A program made the translations under genes and the position numbers. The notes beneath the pieces are model-generated. The model was not told where the DNA came from. It did no database searches and saw only the letters and a program-made list of their open reading frames with translations. A stretch of DNA of 64,000 bases, taken from the NCBI RefSeq assembly GCF_000384035.1, contig NZ_KB913024.1, positions 311,355 through 375,354 on the forward strand. Direction: 5' to 3'. Below, piece by piece: positions 55,371 through 64,000 of this stretch. The first letter of the stretch is position 1. Each line of letters begins with the position of its first letter. The DNA is from Actinopolyspora mortivallis DSM 44261 (GTDB taxonomy: Bacteria; Actinomycetota; Actinomycetes; Mycobacteriales; Pseudonocardiaceae).

Positions 55371-56782
55371 GCCGCCTTCCCGAACCGCACTCGGTGCGGG
55401 AACTGGCGAGGGAGTTCGCCCACGGCCGGTCCGCGGCGGAGTACGCCGGTGACGCCCTCGACCGGTGCCGCGCGCACCGGTCACTGAACGCCTTCGTCTC
55501 CCTCGACGCCGACCGCGTGCTGCGGAGGGCCCGCGCGGCCGACGGGACACGCCCGGACGATCCGGCCTCCACGGGAGCCCTGCACGGGGTTCCGATCGCG
55601 GTCAAGGACAACATCGACGTGGCCGGTGAGGTCACCACGGCGGGCACACCCGCGCTGCGCGGGAACCTCGCCCGTGCCGACGCCGGAGTGTGCTCGCGGT
55701 TACGGCAGGCGGGGGCCGTGCTGTTCGGGAAGACGAACATGCACGAGCTCGCCTACGGCGTCACCGGCGAGAACCGGGTGTACGGGGCGGTGGGCAACCC
55801 GGTGGCGGGCGGGCGTCTCCCCGGTGGCAGCAGCAGTGGCACGGCGGCGGCCGTGGCGGCCTCGCTCGTGCCCGCCGGGCTGGGAACCGACACCGGAGGC
55901 TCCGTCCGCATCCCGGCCTCGTGCTGCGGAGTGACGGGATTCCGTCCCACCACGGGGCGCTACCCGACGGGCGGGGTGCTGCGTGTCTCGCACACGCGCG
56001 ACACCGTGGGGATCCTCGCCGGCGACGTGGACGACCTGCTCGTGCTGGACGGGGTGCTGTCCGGCGAGGCCGACGGGACGGGCGAGCCCGAACGGTTGCC
56101 CACGCGGCTCGTCGTGCCCTCGTGCCCCGGCCTCGGGGATGTGGACGCCGAGGTGGCCTCCGTTGTGACCCGGGCGGTGCGGACCCTGCGTGAGCACGGT
56201 TGGACCCTGGTCGAGGCGGACTTCCCGCCCACCGTTCCGGAGCTGATCGAGCGGGTGAGCTTTCCCATCGCGCTGGGTGAGACACCGGCGTGTTTCCGAC
56301 AGTACCTGGAGACCGTGCGCGAGCCGACGACACTGGACGGTCTGGTGTCGTCGGTGGCCGACCCCGATGTTCGCGACATCCTGCTGCCGCTGTGCCGGGA
56401 GGACCCCGAGCGGGACGAGAAGCGTCGACGAGCCGTGACCGAACTGCGGCCCGCGCTCGCCGCCGCTGCCGCCGAGCACCTGCTCGCCCACGGGGCCTCG
56501 GCCTGCCTGGTCCCCACGACCGTGCTGCCCGCGCCCCGGGTCGGGACCCGCACGCTGGTGCGCCTCAACGGGCGCACCGTGTCCACGTTCCCGACCTACG
56601 TGCGCAACACGAATCTGGCCAGCATCGTGGGGTGGCCGTCGGTCAGCATCCCCGCCGGGAGGACGGAACGGGGACTTCCCGTCGGACTCCAGCTCGACGC
56701 CCCGGCGGGGACCGACCGCGCGTTGCTGGCGCTGGCCCGGGACTGTGCCCGCGTCCTGGCGGGCACCGACACTGCCCTGTGA
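55367..56782 (+). CDS. Amidase signature family enzyme
   Basis: 471 aa. Ser-cisSer-Lys machinery present: K80 (AVKDNID), the GGSSSGTAAAV loop (S155-S157) and nucleophile S179 (DTGGSVRIPAS). Hydrolyses an amide or formamide; family members include indole-3-acetamide hydrolase and GatA, but GatB/C are absent here. ATG at 55367 overlaps the aminotransferase stop by four bases. In this pathway it could remove an N-formyl or amide group from a kynurenine-like intermediate (inference). Confidence 0.92.
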   Translation: MSRLPEPHSVRELAREFAHGRSAAEYAGDALDRCRAHRSLNAFVSLDADRVLRRARAADGTRPDDPASTGALHGVPIAVKDNIDVAGEVTTAGTPALRGNLARADAGVCSRLRQAGAVLFGKTNMHELAYGVTGENRVYGAVGNPVAGGRLPGGSSSGTAAAVAASLVPAGLGTDTGGSVRIPASCCGVTGFRPTTGRYPTGGVLRVSHTRDTVGILAGDVDDLLVLDGVLSGEADGTGEPERLPTRLVVPSCPGLGDVDAEVASVVTRAVRTLREHGWTLVEADFPPTVPELIERVSFPIALGETPACFRQYLETVREPTTLDGLVSSVADPDVRDILLPLCREDPERDEKRRRAVTELRPALAAAAAEHLLAHGASACLVPTTVLPAPRVGTRTLVRLNGRTVSTFPTYVRNTNLASIVGWPSVSIPAGRTERGLPVGLQLDAPAGTDRALLALARDCARVLAGTDTAL

Positions 56783-56791
56783 GGTGGGAGC

Positions 56792-58105
56792 GTGCGGAAT
56801 CCGTCCGAGGTCTTCGGGGACGACCGGCTGCCCGGCCTGCTGGAGGAGGCCGAGCTCGTGCGCCGCTACCGCGACAGCGGCGGGGACACCGACCGGCTGA
56901 TCTACCTCAGTCTGGGGGAGAACTGGTCCGGGCCCCCGGCGGGACTCGACGAGGCGCTCCGCGAGGGAGTTCCGCGCTACGCGCACGGCTACATCCTCTC
57001 GCCCTACGGTCTGCCCGCCCTGCGGGAGCGGCTGAGCAACCGCATCGCTGCCGAGCACGACCTCCCGCGAAGGCCCGGTGCCCACACCGACTACGACGTG
57101 GCGGTCAGCCAGAACGGCACCCGGGACGCCATGTCCGACTTCGGCAGGATGCTGTGGGACTCCACGACAGCGGGTGCGCCCCCACCGGCCGTGCTGGTTC
57201 CGGAGCCCGGCTGGGACTACGCGGGGGTGTTCGAACCCCTCGGGTTCACGGTGCTGCGGTACCCGGTGCCCGAAAGCGAGGGTTACCGCCCGGACGTCGA
57301 GACGATCCGGCGTGTGTTGCACGAGCGGCGGCGGGCGGATCCGCGCGGCACGAGCCTGCTCGTGCTCAACCCCCAGCACAACCCGACCGCGGCGAACTGG
57401 GACGCGGACACGGTGCGGGCGATGCTGCGGGCCATGGAAGAGACCGGCTCGGCCGTGCTGCTCGACGACGCGTACTTCGCCGTGCACGAGCCGGGCACCG
57501 AGCCGACGAACGCGCTCGGGGAACTGCTCACCGAGGCGGGCCGTACCGAGCGCGGGAGCCGGTTCCCGTGGCTGGCCGTGCGCACCCTGGGCAAGCAGTT
57601 CCACTGCAACGGGTGGGGTGTCGGGGCGATGACCGCCCACCCGGAGACGTTGGCGGCCCTGGCGGGGTATCGCCACCAGCACGCCTTCGTCTCGTCCGTG
57701 CCACTCCAGGCGGCCATGGCGGCCTGGCTGGACGATCCCGCCTCGGACGGGTATCTCGACCGGATTCGGGAGGAGTACGCGACCAGGCGTTCCCGCGTGG
57801 CCGAGCGCCTCGTCGGGGAACTCGGCTACGTCGGGCACCCCGGTTTCCCCGGCTCGTGCACCTCCTACGTGCGGCTGCGGGTGCCCGCCTGGCTGGCCGG
57901 AGACCCGGAACCGGCGCGCACCTACCGGCGTCGCTGTCTGGACGAGGCCGGCGTGCTGCTGGGGGAGGGGAGCATGACCTCCGGTTCTTCCGGCTCGGAG
58001 GGGGTGCTCGGGCACGTCCGGCTCTACCTCGGCGCCCCGGCTCGGGAGCTGGATCTGGCGCTCGACCGCATCGGCCGGGTGGGGCTGGGATGGAACCCCC
58101 GCTGA
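56792..58105 (+). CDS. PLP-dependent class I/II aminotransferase
   Basis: 437 aa, fold type I. Visible: small-domain start LIYLSLGENWSGPP, NPQHNPTAANWD (the NPxNPTG-like motif), the cofactor Asp/Tyr in LLDDAYFAVHE, and PLP Lys K268 (TLGKQFHCNGWGVG). GTG at 56792, nine bases after the amidase stop, with GAGGTGGGAG between. Last gene of the operon. Could transaminate a kynurenine or aromatic amino acid, or act as a decarboxylase-type enzyme; substrate not determinable from sequence. Confidence 0.88.
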   Translation: MRNPSEVFGDDRLPGLLEEAELVRRYRDSGGDTDRLIYLSLGENWSGPPAGLDEALREGVPRYAHGYILSPYGLPALRERLSNRIAAEHDLPRRPGAHTDYDVAVSQNGTRDAMSDFGRMLWDSTTAGAPPPAVLVPEPGWDYAGVFEPLGFTVLRYPVPESEGYRPDVETIRRVLHERRRADPRGTSLLVLNPQHNPTAANWDADTVRAMLRAMEETGSAVLLDDAYFAVHEPGTEPTNALGELLTEAGRTERGSRFPWLAVRTLGKQFHCNGWGVGAMTAHPETLAALAGYRHQHAFVSSVPLQAAMAAWLDDPASDGYLDRIREEYATRRSRVAERLVGELGYVGHPGFPGSCTSYVRLRVPAWLAGDPEPARTYRRRCLDEAGVLLGEGSMTSGSSGSEGVLGHVRLYLGAPARELDLALDRIGRVGLGWNPR

Positions 58106-58172
58106 GGTCCACGACCAGCCGGGTTCGACCTCCACCGCGCGCTCGACGCATCCGGGGTCCGGGGGACCGTGC

Positions 58173-59018
58173 TCAGTCCCACCAGAAGGTCCACTGTCTG
58201 CGCCCCCGGATCTCCTCGGCGTAGGCCGAGATGCTTCCGGTGTCCTGCATGACCCGGTCGGGGGCGAAGGTCCAGTGTTCGGCGGCGACGGCGGCGGCGT
58301 GCTCGCCGCGGATGGGCGGTGCCGCCACGCTGAGGTCCAGTCTGTCGGGGCCCAGCCGCAGCACCCGCACTCCGAAGCGGTCCTCCCAGCTGCGCAGCAT
58401 CGCCGACAGTCCCGCGCAGCGGGAGACGTGGTTCGTCGCCCCGGACCAGCCGAGCACGGTGAGCACGTCGGCTCCGCGCCGTACCGGCACCAGTCCCAGG
58501 CGGGTCTGCTCGTCGAGCAGCCGTTGGGTCAGCTGGTTGGCGAGCACGGTCGCGTCGGCCAGCAGGTCCCCCGGCGGGGCCGGACCGGGACAGGAGTAGC
58601 CGAAGGGGGCGAGGCTGTCGGGGTCGTAGGCCGGTCCGAGTTCGGAGTCCACCTGGCACAGACCGGTCCAGATCCGGTCCATGACCTGTTCGGCCCGCCA
58701 CCTGTCGACGTGTTCGAGCGGTTCCGGGGTGACCACCCCGACGGTGCAGCGTTCGCCGTACGTCTCGGTGTCGTCGACCAGCAGCAGCGGCCACAGCCCG
58801 GTAGACTCGCTGTCGGCGCGCAGCGTCGCCAGCAGCTGGGCCGAAGGGGGTTCCTTGCTGATCCAGCACAGCGGACCGGGCTCGTGGTGGCCGTCGATCC
58901 TGGTGGACTGTTCGGTGAGCAGTTCACCGGCGGGCAGTTCGACACGGCCCGCGAAGCCGATCCGCAGCATGGCGAACGGGTCCGTCGCCGCCGCGCCCTT
59001 CCGGTCTTCCCACGCCAC
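58173..59018 (-). CDS. DUF4253 family protein
   Basis: 281 aa from the GTG at 59018 (GAGGAGG upstream). The C-terminal half carries the DUF4253 pattern: TVLGWSGATNH, SAMLRSWEDRFGVRVLRLG, DLSVAAPP, HWTFAPD and the terminal WTFWWD. Cytoplasmic, no signal or membrane helix. Function unknown; such proteins occur in actinobacteria near polymorphic-toxin or ESX loci and alone. It converges on the biosynthetic operon and is not part of it. Confidence 0.85.
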   Translation of the reverse strand: MAWEDRKGAAATDPFAMLRIGFAGRVELPAGELLTEQSTRIDGHHEPGPLCWISKEPPSAQLLATLRADSESTGLWPLLLVDDTETYGERCTVGVVTPEPLEHVDRWRAEQVMDRIWTGLCQVDSELGPAYDPDSLAPFGYSCPGPAPPGDLLADATVLANQLTQRLLDEQTRLGLVPVRRGADVLTVLGWSGATNHVSRCAGLSAMLRSWEDRFGVRVLRLGPDRLDLSVAAPPIRGEHAAAVAAEHWTFAPDRVMQDTGSISAYAEEIRGRRQWTFWWD

Positions 59019-59237
59019 TGCACCGCCTCCTCACCAAGCGGCCACACACGCCGCGAGCGGCGGGTCGGGTCATCGCTTTGGCGATCAGTGTGCCATTCCG
59101 GGGTGGGGAAGTCCGCACGTAGGACGGGGCGTACCGGCGCTGTCGTGCCTCGCCACACGCCCGTGAGCGTGAATGTCACTCGGATGGCCGAGGCCGATCG
59201 TGGTCGAACCGGCCTCGACTCCGGTGCGTTCGAGGGG

Positions 59238-59432
59238 TCATGTCCCCGCCGGGTGTCCTTCGACCTCGCAGTCGCCTCCCGGGAAGACGAGCCGTTCGTG
59301 CCCGTCGTCGAAACGCACCAGGTAGGGCGGCTGCCCGTTCTCCCCGCGAACCTCCAGGATCACCCCGGTGCGGTCCGGCTGCTCGACCGTGCGGCTGTGT
59401 ACGTGCAGGCGTTCTCCCGTCGTGGCCTTCAT
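59238..59432 (-). CDS. DUF1918 small protein
   Basis: 64 aa, ATG at 59432 with a near-perfect GGAGGTGA six bases upstream. One DUF1918 domain: an SH3-like barrel pattern (GERLHVHSRTVEQPDRTGVILEV and PPYLVRFDDGHERLVFPGGD seen as separate segments), typically a single-copy actinobacterial protein of unknown function. Confidence 0.88.
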   Translation of the reverse strand: MKATTGERLHVHSRTVEQPDRTGVILEVRGENGQPPYLVRFDDGHERLVFPGGDCEVEGHPAGT

Positions 59433-59576
59433 GAGTCGTCACCTCCAAACGGGCCGTAGTCCCCAGGGTAAGTGACCGCGGCCACATCGCGCAGTCGTCG
59501 GACCGGGCGAGGACCTCTCCCTCCGGTCCGCCGAGCTCCGCCCGCGTGGCGAACCGTCCTCCGGCGGTGTGCGGGG

Positions 59577-59999
59577 TCAGCCGCCCGAGCAGATGTCGAG
59601 CACCCGTTGCGCCTGGTCGAGCTTGCGCTGGCTCCACTCGGCGCTGTTGTCGATGGTCACCTCACCCGAGGCCACTCGTTCGGCGGAACGCTGCATGTCC
59701 AGCAGGGCCTCGCTGAGTGCCTGGTCGCTGGTCTGCTCGGCGAGGTTGCCCAGCTCTTCGGCCTTGTTCCGCGCGGTCTCGGCCGCCCGCTGCGGGTCGG
59801 AGAAGTTCAGGGTGAAGCTGACCAGCCCGGTCGCCTTGGCGCAGCTCTGCGCGGTGTCCAGACCCTGTTGGGCCCGGTCTATGCCCTCCTTGGCGTCCTG
59901 CACGCCCTGCTGGGCCTCCTGAAGCTCGCCGCACGCCGTCGTGGCCGCGAGCAGGGGCAGAGTCAGGGCCAGCATCACGAATGTGCCACGGATCCGCAT
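59577..59999 (-). CDS. Putative lipoprotein, helical
   Basis: 140 aa with a lipoprotein signal peptide: MRIRG, hydrophobic core, lipobox ATTAC with C23 as the lipidated residue. The mature part is predicted all-helical, rich in Ala/Gln/Glu with heptad-like spacing (EAQQGVQDAKEGIDRAQQG), and has two further Cys (C53 and near the end) that may pair. No recognised family. Anchored outside the membrane. Confidence 0.8.
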   Translation of the reverse strand: MRIRGTFVMLALTLPLLAATTACGELQEAQQGVQDAKEGIDRAQQGLDTAQSCAKATGLVSFTLNFSDPQRAAETARNKAEELGNLAEQTSDQALSEALLDMQRSAERVASGEVTIDNSAEWSQRKLDQAQRVLDICSGG

Positions 60000-60119
60000 G
60001 ATTCCTCCGTCGTCGGGGCGGGCGCTCGCTCGTCCCGCACGACGCAGCCTACCGACCGTGCGGGCTCCGGGGAGGTGTTCTCGTGGGGTCCCGCTCGGAC
60101 GGGGGTTCCGGAAGCCGGC

Positions 60120-60950
60120 TCAGCCCGGCGTTATCCAGGCCATCACGCTCGGAGGCAGGCCGAGTTCCGCCAGCCAGGGGACGGCCCCCACCCGGTAGAG
60201 CACCACCGTGGACAGGCCGAGCGCCACCACGGTCAGACCGGGGCCGACGATCGCCATCTCCACCTTGCCGCCGGTCTTCATCCGCAGGGCCTTCGGCGGG
60301 GCCACCGGGTACCAGGTCCGACTGCCCAGCGGCAGCGGCCACAGCATGGGACAACCCTGCTCGGTGACGGCGTCGCCGACGAAGTGGGCCAGGCACCCGA
60401 TCATCACCGCCACGCCGAAGGCGGCCGCCTCGTGTGGCTGGTCGCCGGTCCAGGCCCAGCACACGATGGTCAACACCAGTGAGACGACCGCGATCAGCAG
60501 CGCGTCGCTGCGGGGCGACCAGTTGTTCATCAGTCCGCGCACCGTGAGTCCGGCGAACACGAACATCAGCACGCCCAGGGCGGTCCCGTTGCTGCTCTGC
60601 ACGATGGCCGTGGTGATCAACCCGGCCAGCACGGCGAACACCAGGGTGTGGGTGAAGCCCCGGTGGGTGCCCGAGCGGTCGCTGTCGTGCGAGGTCCTGG
60701 TGAGCCGGTAGAGGAATCCGCTCAGTCCGCTCATGGCCTCCGACACGCCGCGCGACATCCCGCCGAAGGTGCGCGCCACCGTGGACTTCGGGTGGTCGAT
60801 GTCCGGCAGCAGGGCGGCCCCCGTGGCCAGGGTGGCGCCCACCACCCAGGTCTTGGGGGAGAGTTGGCTGAGGGTGTGCGTGCCCGCCAGGGCGGTTACC
60901 GCGGCCCAGGCCGCGAGTCCGCTCATCGCGTGGGTGGGTCCGGTCGCCAC
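60120..60950 (-). CDS. YdjM-family membrane-bound metal-dependent hydrolase
   Basis: 276 aa from the GTG at 60950 (CGGAGGACTCCC upstream). Several membrane helices plus conserved acid/histidine motifs LLPDIDHPKST, HRGFTHTL and HFVGDAVTEQGCPMLWP that fit the DUF457/YdjM metal-dependent hydrolase family. In enterobacteria ydjM is SOS-regulated; no SOS box is seen here. Substrate unknown, probably a membrane lipid or envelope component. Confidence 0.85.
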   Translation of the reverse strand: MATGPTHAMSGLAAWAAVTALAGTHTLSQLSPKTWVVGATLATGAALLPDIDHPKSTVARTFGGMSRGVSEAMSGLSGFLYRLTRTSHDSDRSGTHRGFTHTLVFAVLAGLITTAIVQSSNGTALGVLMFVFAGLTVRGLMNNWSPRSDALLIAVVSLVLTIVCWAWTGDQPHEAAAFGVAVMIGCLAHFVGDAVTEQGCPMLWPLPLGSRTWYPVAPPKALRMKTGGKVEMAIVGPGLTVVALGLSTVVLYRVGAVPWLAELGLPPSVMAWITPG

Positions 60951-61167
60951 GGGAGTCCTCCAAGATCACGGTCCGTGTCGAGCCTAGCCGTCCGGCCTCC
61001 GGAAGTGGGGACCCCGCGCCGGGGGAGAGGTCCGACCGGGCGATCCCGAGCACGGAGGTGTGGTGTTGCTCACCCCGGGTGTGGTTTTCGTGGGGGATGT
61101 CGGCTGTTGTGCTGGGTCGCCTCTCGGGGCGGGAAGCGAGGACCCCGACCCGTGTCGACGGGTGGGG

Positions 61168-61196
61168 CTCACAGCCGACCGGTTTAGCAGTACGCT
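61168..61196 (+). promoter_or_regulatory. Candidate promoter of icd
   Basis: CTCACA (61168-61173), 17-base spacer, TACGCT (61191-61196), 43 bases before the icd ATG. The -10 is good, the -35 four of six. Confidence 0.45.
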
Positions 61197-61239
61197 TGTA
61201 CCGTTTGCGTTTCTCGTGTGAGAGGAGCACCCCGCCACC

Positions 61240-62460
61240 ATGAGCAAGATCAAGGTACAGGGAACCGTCGCCGAACTCGACGGCGACGAGATGACCCGCA
61301 TCATCTGGTCCTTCATCAAGGACAAGCTGATCCACCCCTACCTGGACATCAACCTCGACTACTACGACCTGGGAATCGAGAACAGGGACGCCACCGACGA
61401 CCAGGTGACCGTCGACGCGGCCCACGCGATCTCCAAGCACGGTGTCGGGGTCAAGTGCGCCACCATCACCCCCGACGAGGCCCGCGTGGACGAGTTCGGG
61501 CTGAAGAAGATGTGGCGCAGCCCCAACGGCACGATCCGCAACATCCTCGGCGGCGTGATCTTCCGCGAGCCGATCGTCATCTCCAACATCCCGCGGTACG
61601 TGCCCACCTGGACCAAACCGATCGTCATCGGCAGGCACGCCCACGCCGACCAGTACAAGGCCACCGACTTCAAGGTCCCCGGCCCGGGCACCGTCACCAT
61701 CACCTACACCCCCGAGGACGGCTCCGAGCCGATGGAGCTGGAGGTCGCGAACTTCCCCGAGGGCGGCGGCGTGGCCATGGGCATGTACAACTACCGGCGC
61801 TCCATCGAGGAGTTCGCGCGGGCCTCCTTCCGCTACGGACTCGAGCGGGGCTACCCGGTGTACATGTCCACCAAGAACACGATCCTCAAGGCCTACGACG
61901 GCCTGTTCAAGGACGTGTTCCAGGAGATCTACGACAACGAGTTCAAGGCCGAGTTCGAGGCCAACGGCCTGGAGTACGAACACCGGCTGATCGACGACAT
62001 GGTCGCCACCGCCCTGAAGTGGGAGGGCGGCTACGTCTGGGCCTGCAAGAACTACGACGGCGACGTCCAGTCCGACACCGTCGCCCAGGGCTTCGGCTCC
62101 CTCGGACTGATGACCTCGGTGCTGATGACCGAGAACGGCACCGTCGAGGCCGAGGCCGCCCACGGCACGGTCACCAGGCACTACCGCAGGCACCAGCAGG
62201 GTCAGGAGACCTCCACCAACCCGATCGCCTCGATCTTCGCGTGGACCCGCGGGTTGCAGCAGCGCGGCAGGCTGGACTCCACCCCCGAGGTCGTGGAGTT
62301 CGCCAAGGCGCTGGAGCAGGTCGTCATCGAGACCGTCGAGAGCGGCAGGATGACCAAGGACCTGGCACTGCTGGTCGGCGGTGACCAGGGTCACCTGAAC
62401 ACCCAGGAGTTCCTGAACACGCTGGACGAGAACCTGCAGAAGAAGATGGCCCAGCGCTGA
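61240..62460 (+). CDS. icd: NADP-dependent isocitrate dehydrogenase
   Basis: TCA-cycle enzyme oxidising isocitrate to 2-oxoglutarate. 406 aa, homodimeric eukaryote-like (Icd1) type rather than the E. coli type: [23 protein letters not shown], the [13 protein letters not shown] substrate loop, [23 protein letters not shown] at 61240 with GAGAGGAGC upstream. Ends in the conserved LDENLQKKM region; a strong hairpin follows. Confidence 0.97.
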   Translation: MSKIKVQGTVAELDGDEMTRIIWSFIKDKLIHPYLDINLDYYDLGIENRDATDDQVTVDAAHAISKHGVGVKCATITPDEARVDEFGLKKMWRSPNGTIRNILGGVIFREPIVISNIPRYVPTWTKPIVIGRHAHADQYKATDFKVPGPGTVTITYTPEDGSEPMELEVANFPEGGGVAMGMYNYRRSIEEFARASFRYGLERGYPVYMSTKNTILKAYDGLFKDVFQEIYDNEFKAEFEANGLEYEHRLIDDMVATALKWEGGYVWACKNYDGDVQSDTVAQGFGSLGLMTSVLMTENGTVEAEAAHGTVTRHYRRHQQGQETSTNPIASIFAWTRGLQQRGRLDSTPEVVEFAKALEQVVIETVESGRMTKDLALLVGGDQGHLNTQEFLNTLDENLQKKMAQR

Positions 62461-62532
62461 CGGGGACTTCCCGCCGGCTTCGCCGGGGCACTCCGCTCGG
62501 CCTGGAGTGTCCCGGGGCCGGGATGCCGGAGG

Positions 62533-62571
62533 ACAGCGGGCGCCGTCCCGACGTGGGGCGGCGCCCGCTGT
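62533..62571. terminator. Strong hairpin after icd
   Basis: ACAGCGGGCGCCG (62533-62545) and CGGCGCCCGCTGT (62559-62571) pair over 13 bases with a 13-base loop; an additional weaker hairpin precedes it. Bidirectional, between icd and the convergent DUF397 gene. Confidence 0.8.
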
Positions 62572-62616
62572 GTGTCGTGGACACGGATCTCGGTGAGACG
62601 GGCACGCCGAGGCCGG

Positions 62617-62820
62617 TCAGCCGAGTTCGCCGTTTTTGACGCCGAGCAGGAAGTCCTTCCACTGCGCGGGGGTGAAGTGGTGTGCGGGCCCGGTGCGGTC
62701 CTTGGAGTCCCGCAGCCACCAGCCCGCGCCGTCCCGTGCCACCTCGACGCAGTTCTCGGCACCGCCGCTGAAACTGGAGGTGTGCCAGGTCAACTCCTGG
62801 TGAGTGCTCGCTTCGGGCAT
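62617..62820 (-). CDS. DUF397 protein
   Basis: 67 aa DUF397 domain (WHTSSFSGGAENCVEVA, VRDSK-like WLRDSKDRTGPAHHFTP, QWKDFLLGVKNGEL). Starts ten bases after the stop of the XRE regulator. DUF397/XRE pairs are numerous in actinomycetes; the Streptomyces Scr1/Scr2 pair is one example with effects on antibiotic production and cross-talk resembling toxin-antitoxin or regulator-antagonist systems. Confidence 0.9.
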   Translation of the reverse strand: MPEASTHQELTWHTSSFSGGAENCVEVARDGAGWWLRDSKDRTGPAHHFTPAQWKDFLLGVKNGELG

Positions 62821-62829
62821 ATCGTTCTC

Positions 62830-63687
62830 CTAGCTCAGTTCCCCGATGCGCCGGTCGAGGGCCTCGATTGTCTTCTGTGGACTCAGGGCGGCCGCGCGGA
62901 GGTTGTCGTAGGCGAGGTTGTAGACCCGCACGTGTTCGCGGCCGAGGTAGTCGCTTCCGGTCAGTCCTTCGGTGTAGACGATACTCGGCTTGCCCTCCAG
63001 CAGGGTGATGATCGTGAACGAGGTTCCGTGGCACGCGTGCGCCCCGCCGTCGAAGGGCAGCACCTGCACGGTGCTGTTCGGGGTCTCGGCCAGCGTCCTG
63101 ATCCGTTCGAGTTGGGTGCGCAGCACGGTGCTGCCGCCGATCTCGCGGTGCAGTGCCTCCTCGCCCACGACCAGCCAGAGCCGCGTTGTCTCGTTCTTCA
63201 GCAGTGACTCCGCCCTCTTGGCGCGTTCCTCCGCCATGCGATCGACGTCGGCCGGAGCGACTATGACGGCACTGTTCAGTATCGCCTGGGCGTAGTCGAA
63301 GGTCTGCACGGTTCCGGGGAACGAGTCCGGGAAGAAGAGCTTGATCTCGGTCGCCGCGGCGATCAGGTTGACGTACTTGGTCGCCCACTCCGGTACCCGT
63401 GCCGGTGGCAGTTTGCGTCTGGCCTCGGCGGCGAGTTTGCGGAGCACCTCCGCGCGTTGGTCGTCGACGCCGAAGACGTCGATCGCCTTGGTCAGTTCCC
63501 TGTCGGTGAGACTCTTGTCGCCCTGCTCGACCTTCGAGAGTTTGCCCGCGTACCAACCGAGCTCTCTGGTCGCCTCGGATGTGGACAGTCCCTTGTGTTC
63601 ACGGGCTTCCCGTAGTTCGGCGCCCAGCAGGATCCGCTGAACCACCGGCCCTGGATCTTCCTCGGTCACGGCAGCAGTCTGTCGCAT
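62830..63687 (-). CDS. XRE-family regulator with DUF5753 sensor domain
   Basis: 286 aa from the ATG at 63687. Helix-turn-helix at ~20-75 (LGAELREAREHKGLSTSEATRELGWYAGKLSKVEQG) and a DUF5753 domain over the rest (PGTVQTFDYAQAILN, LWLVVGEEALHREIGG, ACHGTSFTIITL, VYTEGLTG). Cognate of the DUF397 gene downstream and divergent from a gene at 63827. Upstream TGGCATATGTGGTTGGCATC contains a repeated TGGCAT element, a possible operator. Confidence 0.9.
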   Translation of the reverse strand: MRQTAAVTEEDPGPVVQRILLGAELREAREHKGLSTSEATRELGWYAGKLSKVEQGDKSLTDRELTKAIDVFGVDDQRAEVLRKLAAEARRKLPPARVPEWATKYVNLIAAATEIKLFFPDSFPGTVQTFDYAQAILNSAVIVAPADVDRMAEERAKRAESLLKNETTRLWLVVGEEALHREIGGSTVLRTQLERIRTLAETPNSTVQVLPFDGGAHACHGTSFTIITLLEGKPSIVYTEGLTGSDYLGREHVRVYNLAYDNLRAAALSPQKTIEALDRRIGELS

Positions 63688-63826
63688 CTCTCTTCTCACT
63701 CCCACTGTCCCTCGTACGGAGTAATTCCAAAATTCTGGGTTTTTCCGTCGGAATTTCCGCTGTAACTTGTTTGGCAGTGGCATATGTGGTTGGCATCACA
63801 CTATCCGATGGCGATGGGAGGAGATC

Positions 63827-64000
63827 ATGGCGGTAGTGAGCACCGGGGGTTTCGAGTCCCGAGCGGAGGAAACGGCGGGACACTCCGGCAAAGACGGGCC
63901 GGATCAGCGGTTCGAGCATCCGTTGGAGGCGTTGGTGCCTGACCCGGCGGGTTTGGAGCCGTTGGGGGACGAGTCGCGTTTCGTGGAGCTGGTGCGTGAG
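63827..64000 (+). CDS. Hypothetical protein, 3' end outside window
   Basis: First 58 codons of a gene running off the window. ATG at 63827 with GGGAGGAG seven bases upstream and good codon bias. The visible N-terminus (FEHPLEALVPDPAGLEPLGDE region) is acidic, Pro-rich and not recognised. It diverges from the XRE regulator across 139 bases and may be under its control. Confidence 0.6.
   Translation, partial: MAVVSTGGFESRAEETAGHSGKDGPDQRFEHPLEALVPDPAGLEPLGDESRFVELVRE

Noticed and set aside
59472..60482. 336-codon plus-strand frame opposite the lipoprotein and YdjM-like genes
   Set aside because: Antisense to two well-supported genes with signal peptide or conserved motifs; composition is that of a shadow frame.

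Overview
This window looks like chromosome of a high-GC actinomycete of the Pseudonocardiales type (a relative of Saccharopolyspora or Actinopolyspora is my guess; the genus cannot be fixed by eye). The basis is strong G/C bias at third codon positions, frequent GTG starts, WhiB, BldM, DUF397, DUF1918, DUF3017 and DUF5319 proteins, and gene orders shared with mycobacteria. Three such conserved blocks are recognisable: groEL1-whiB3-sigD-rsdA-DUF5319-guaB-guaB3-choD-guaA (1-14002), chorismate mutase / pcrA / M23 peptidase / sucCD / DUF5336 / DUF6350 / purN-purH (27089-44250), and folD-DUF3017 ... icd (50215-62460). No rRNA, tRNA, IS element or CRISPR array was seen.

Region by region. 1-14002: chaperonin, redox and developmental regulators (WhiB3-like, MerR-like, BldM-like), SigD with its membrane anti-sigma factor RsdA, and the IMP-to-GMP arm of purine synthesis (guaB, guaB3, guaA) around a GMC/cholesterol-oxidase-like enzyme. 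14058-17738: PspC-type membrane proteins and a divergent PspC-histidine kinase plus response regulator (MacSR-like envelope stress system). 17793-19773: EamA exporter with divergent LysR regulator. 19817-25276: two tandem PASTA-less Ser/Thr kinases and two secreted or anchored companions of unknown function. 25721-27397: a small membrane protein, a 3-hydroxybutyrate-dehydrogenase-like SDR, and chorismate mutase preceded by what looks like a Phe/Tyr ribosome-mediated attenuator with a leader peptide. 27708-34452: PcrA helicase, an ABC exporter and a GbsR/MarR-type regulator sharing two matching operators, and a secreted M23 peptidase with a long structured upstream region. 35100-44250: membrane proteins, succinyl-CoA synthetase, and a purN-purH pair read as one uninterrupted frame. 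44269-48917: NmrA-like reductase, an SOS-box promoter with a hairpin but no immediate gene, a universal stress protein, and a large TNT-domain protein.

51494-58105 is the most promising accessory system: five co-directional genes (arylamine N-acetyltransferase-like, DUF6875-tryptophan-dioxygenase-like fusion, class III aminotransferase/aminomutase, amidase, class I/II aminotransferase), partly translationally coupled, behind three perfect 11-bp-spaced TGTCAG(C/T) heptamers of the kind bound by SARP/OmpR-type activators. I infer an undescribed tryptophan-derived small-molecule pathway. 58173-64000 returns to housekeeping and conserved hypotheticals (DUF4253, DUF1918, a lipoprotein, YdjM-like hydrolase, icd) and ends in a DUF397/XRE pair with a divergent gene cut by the window edge.
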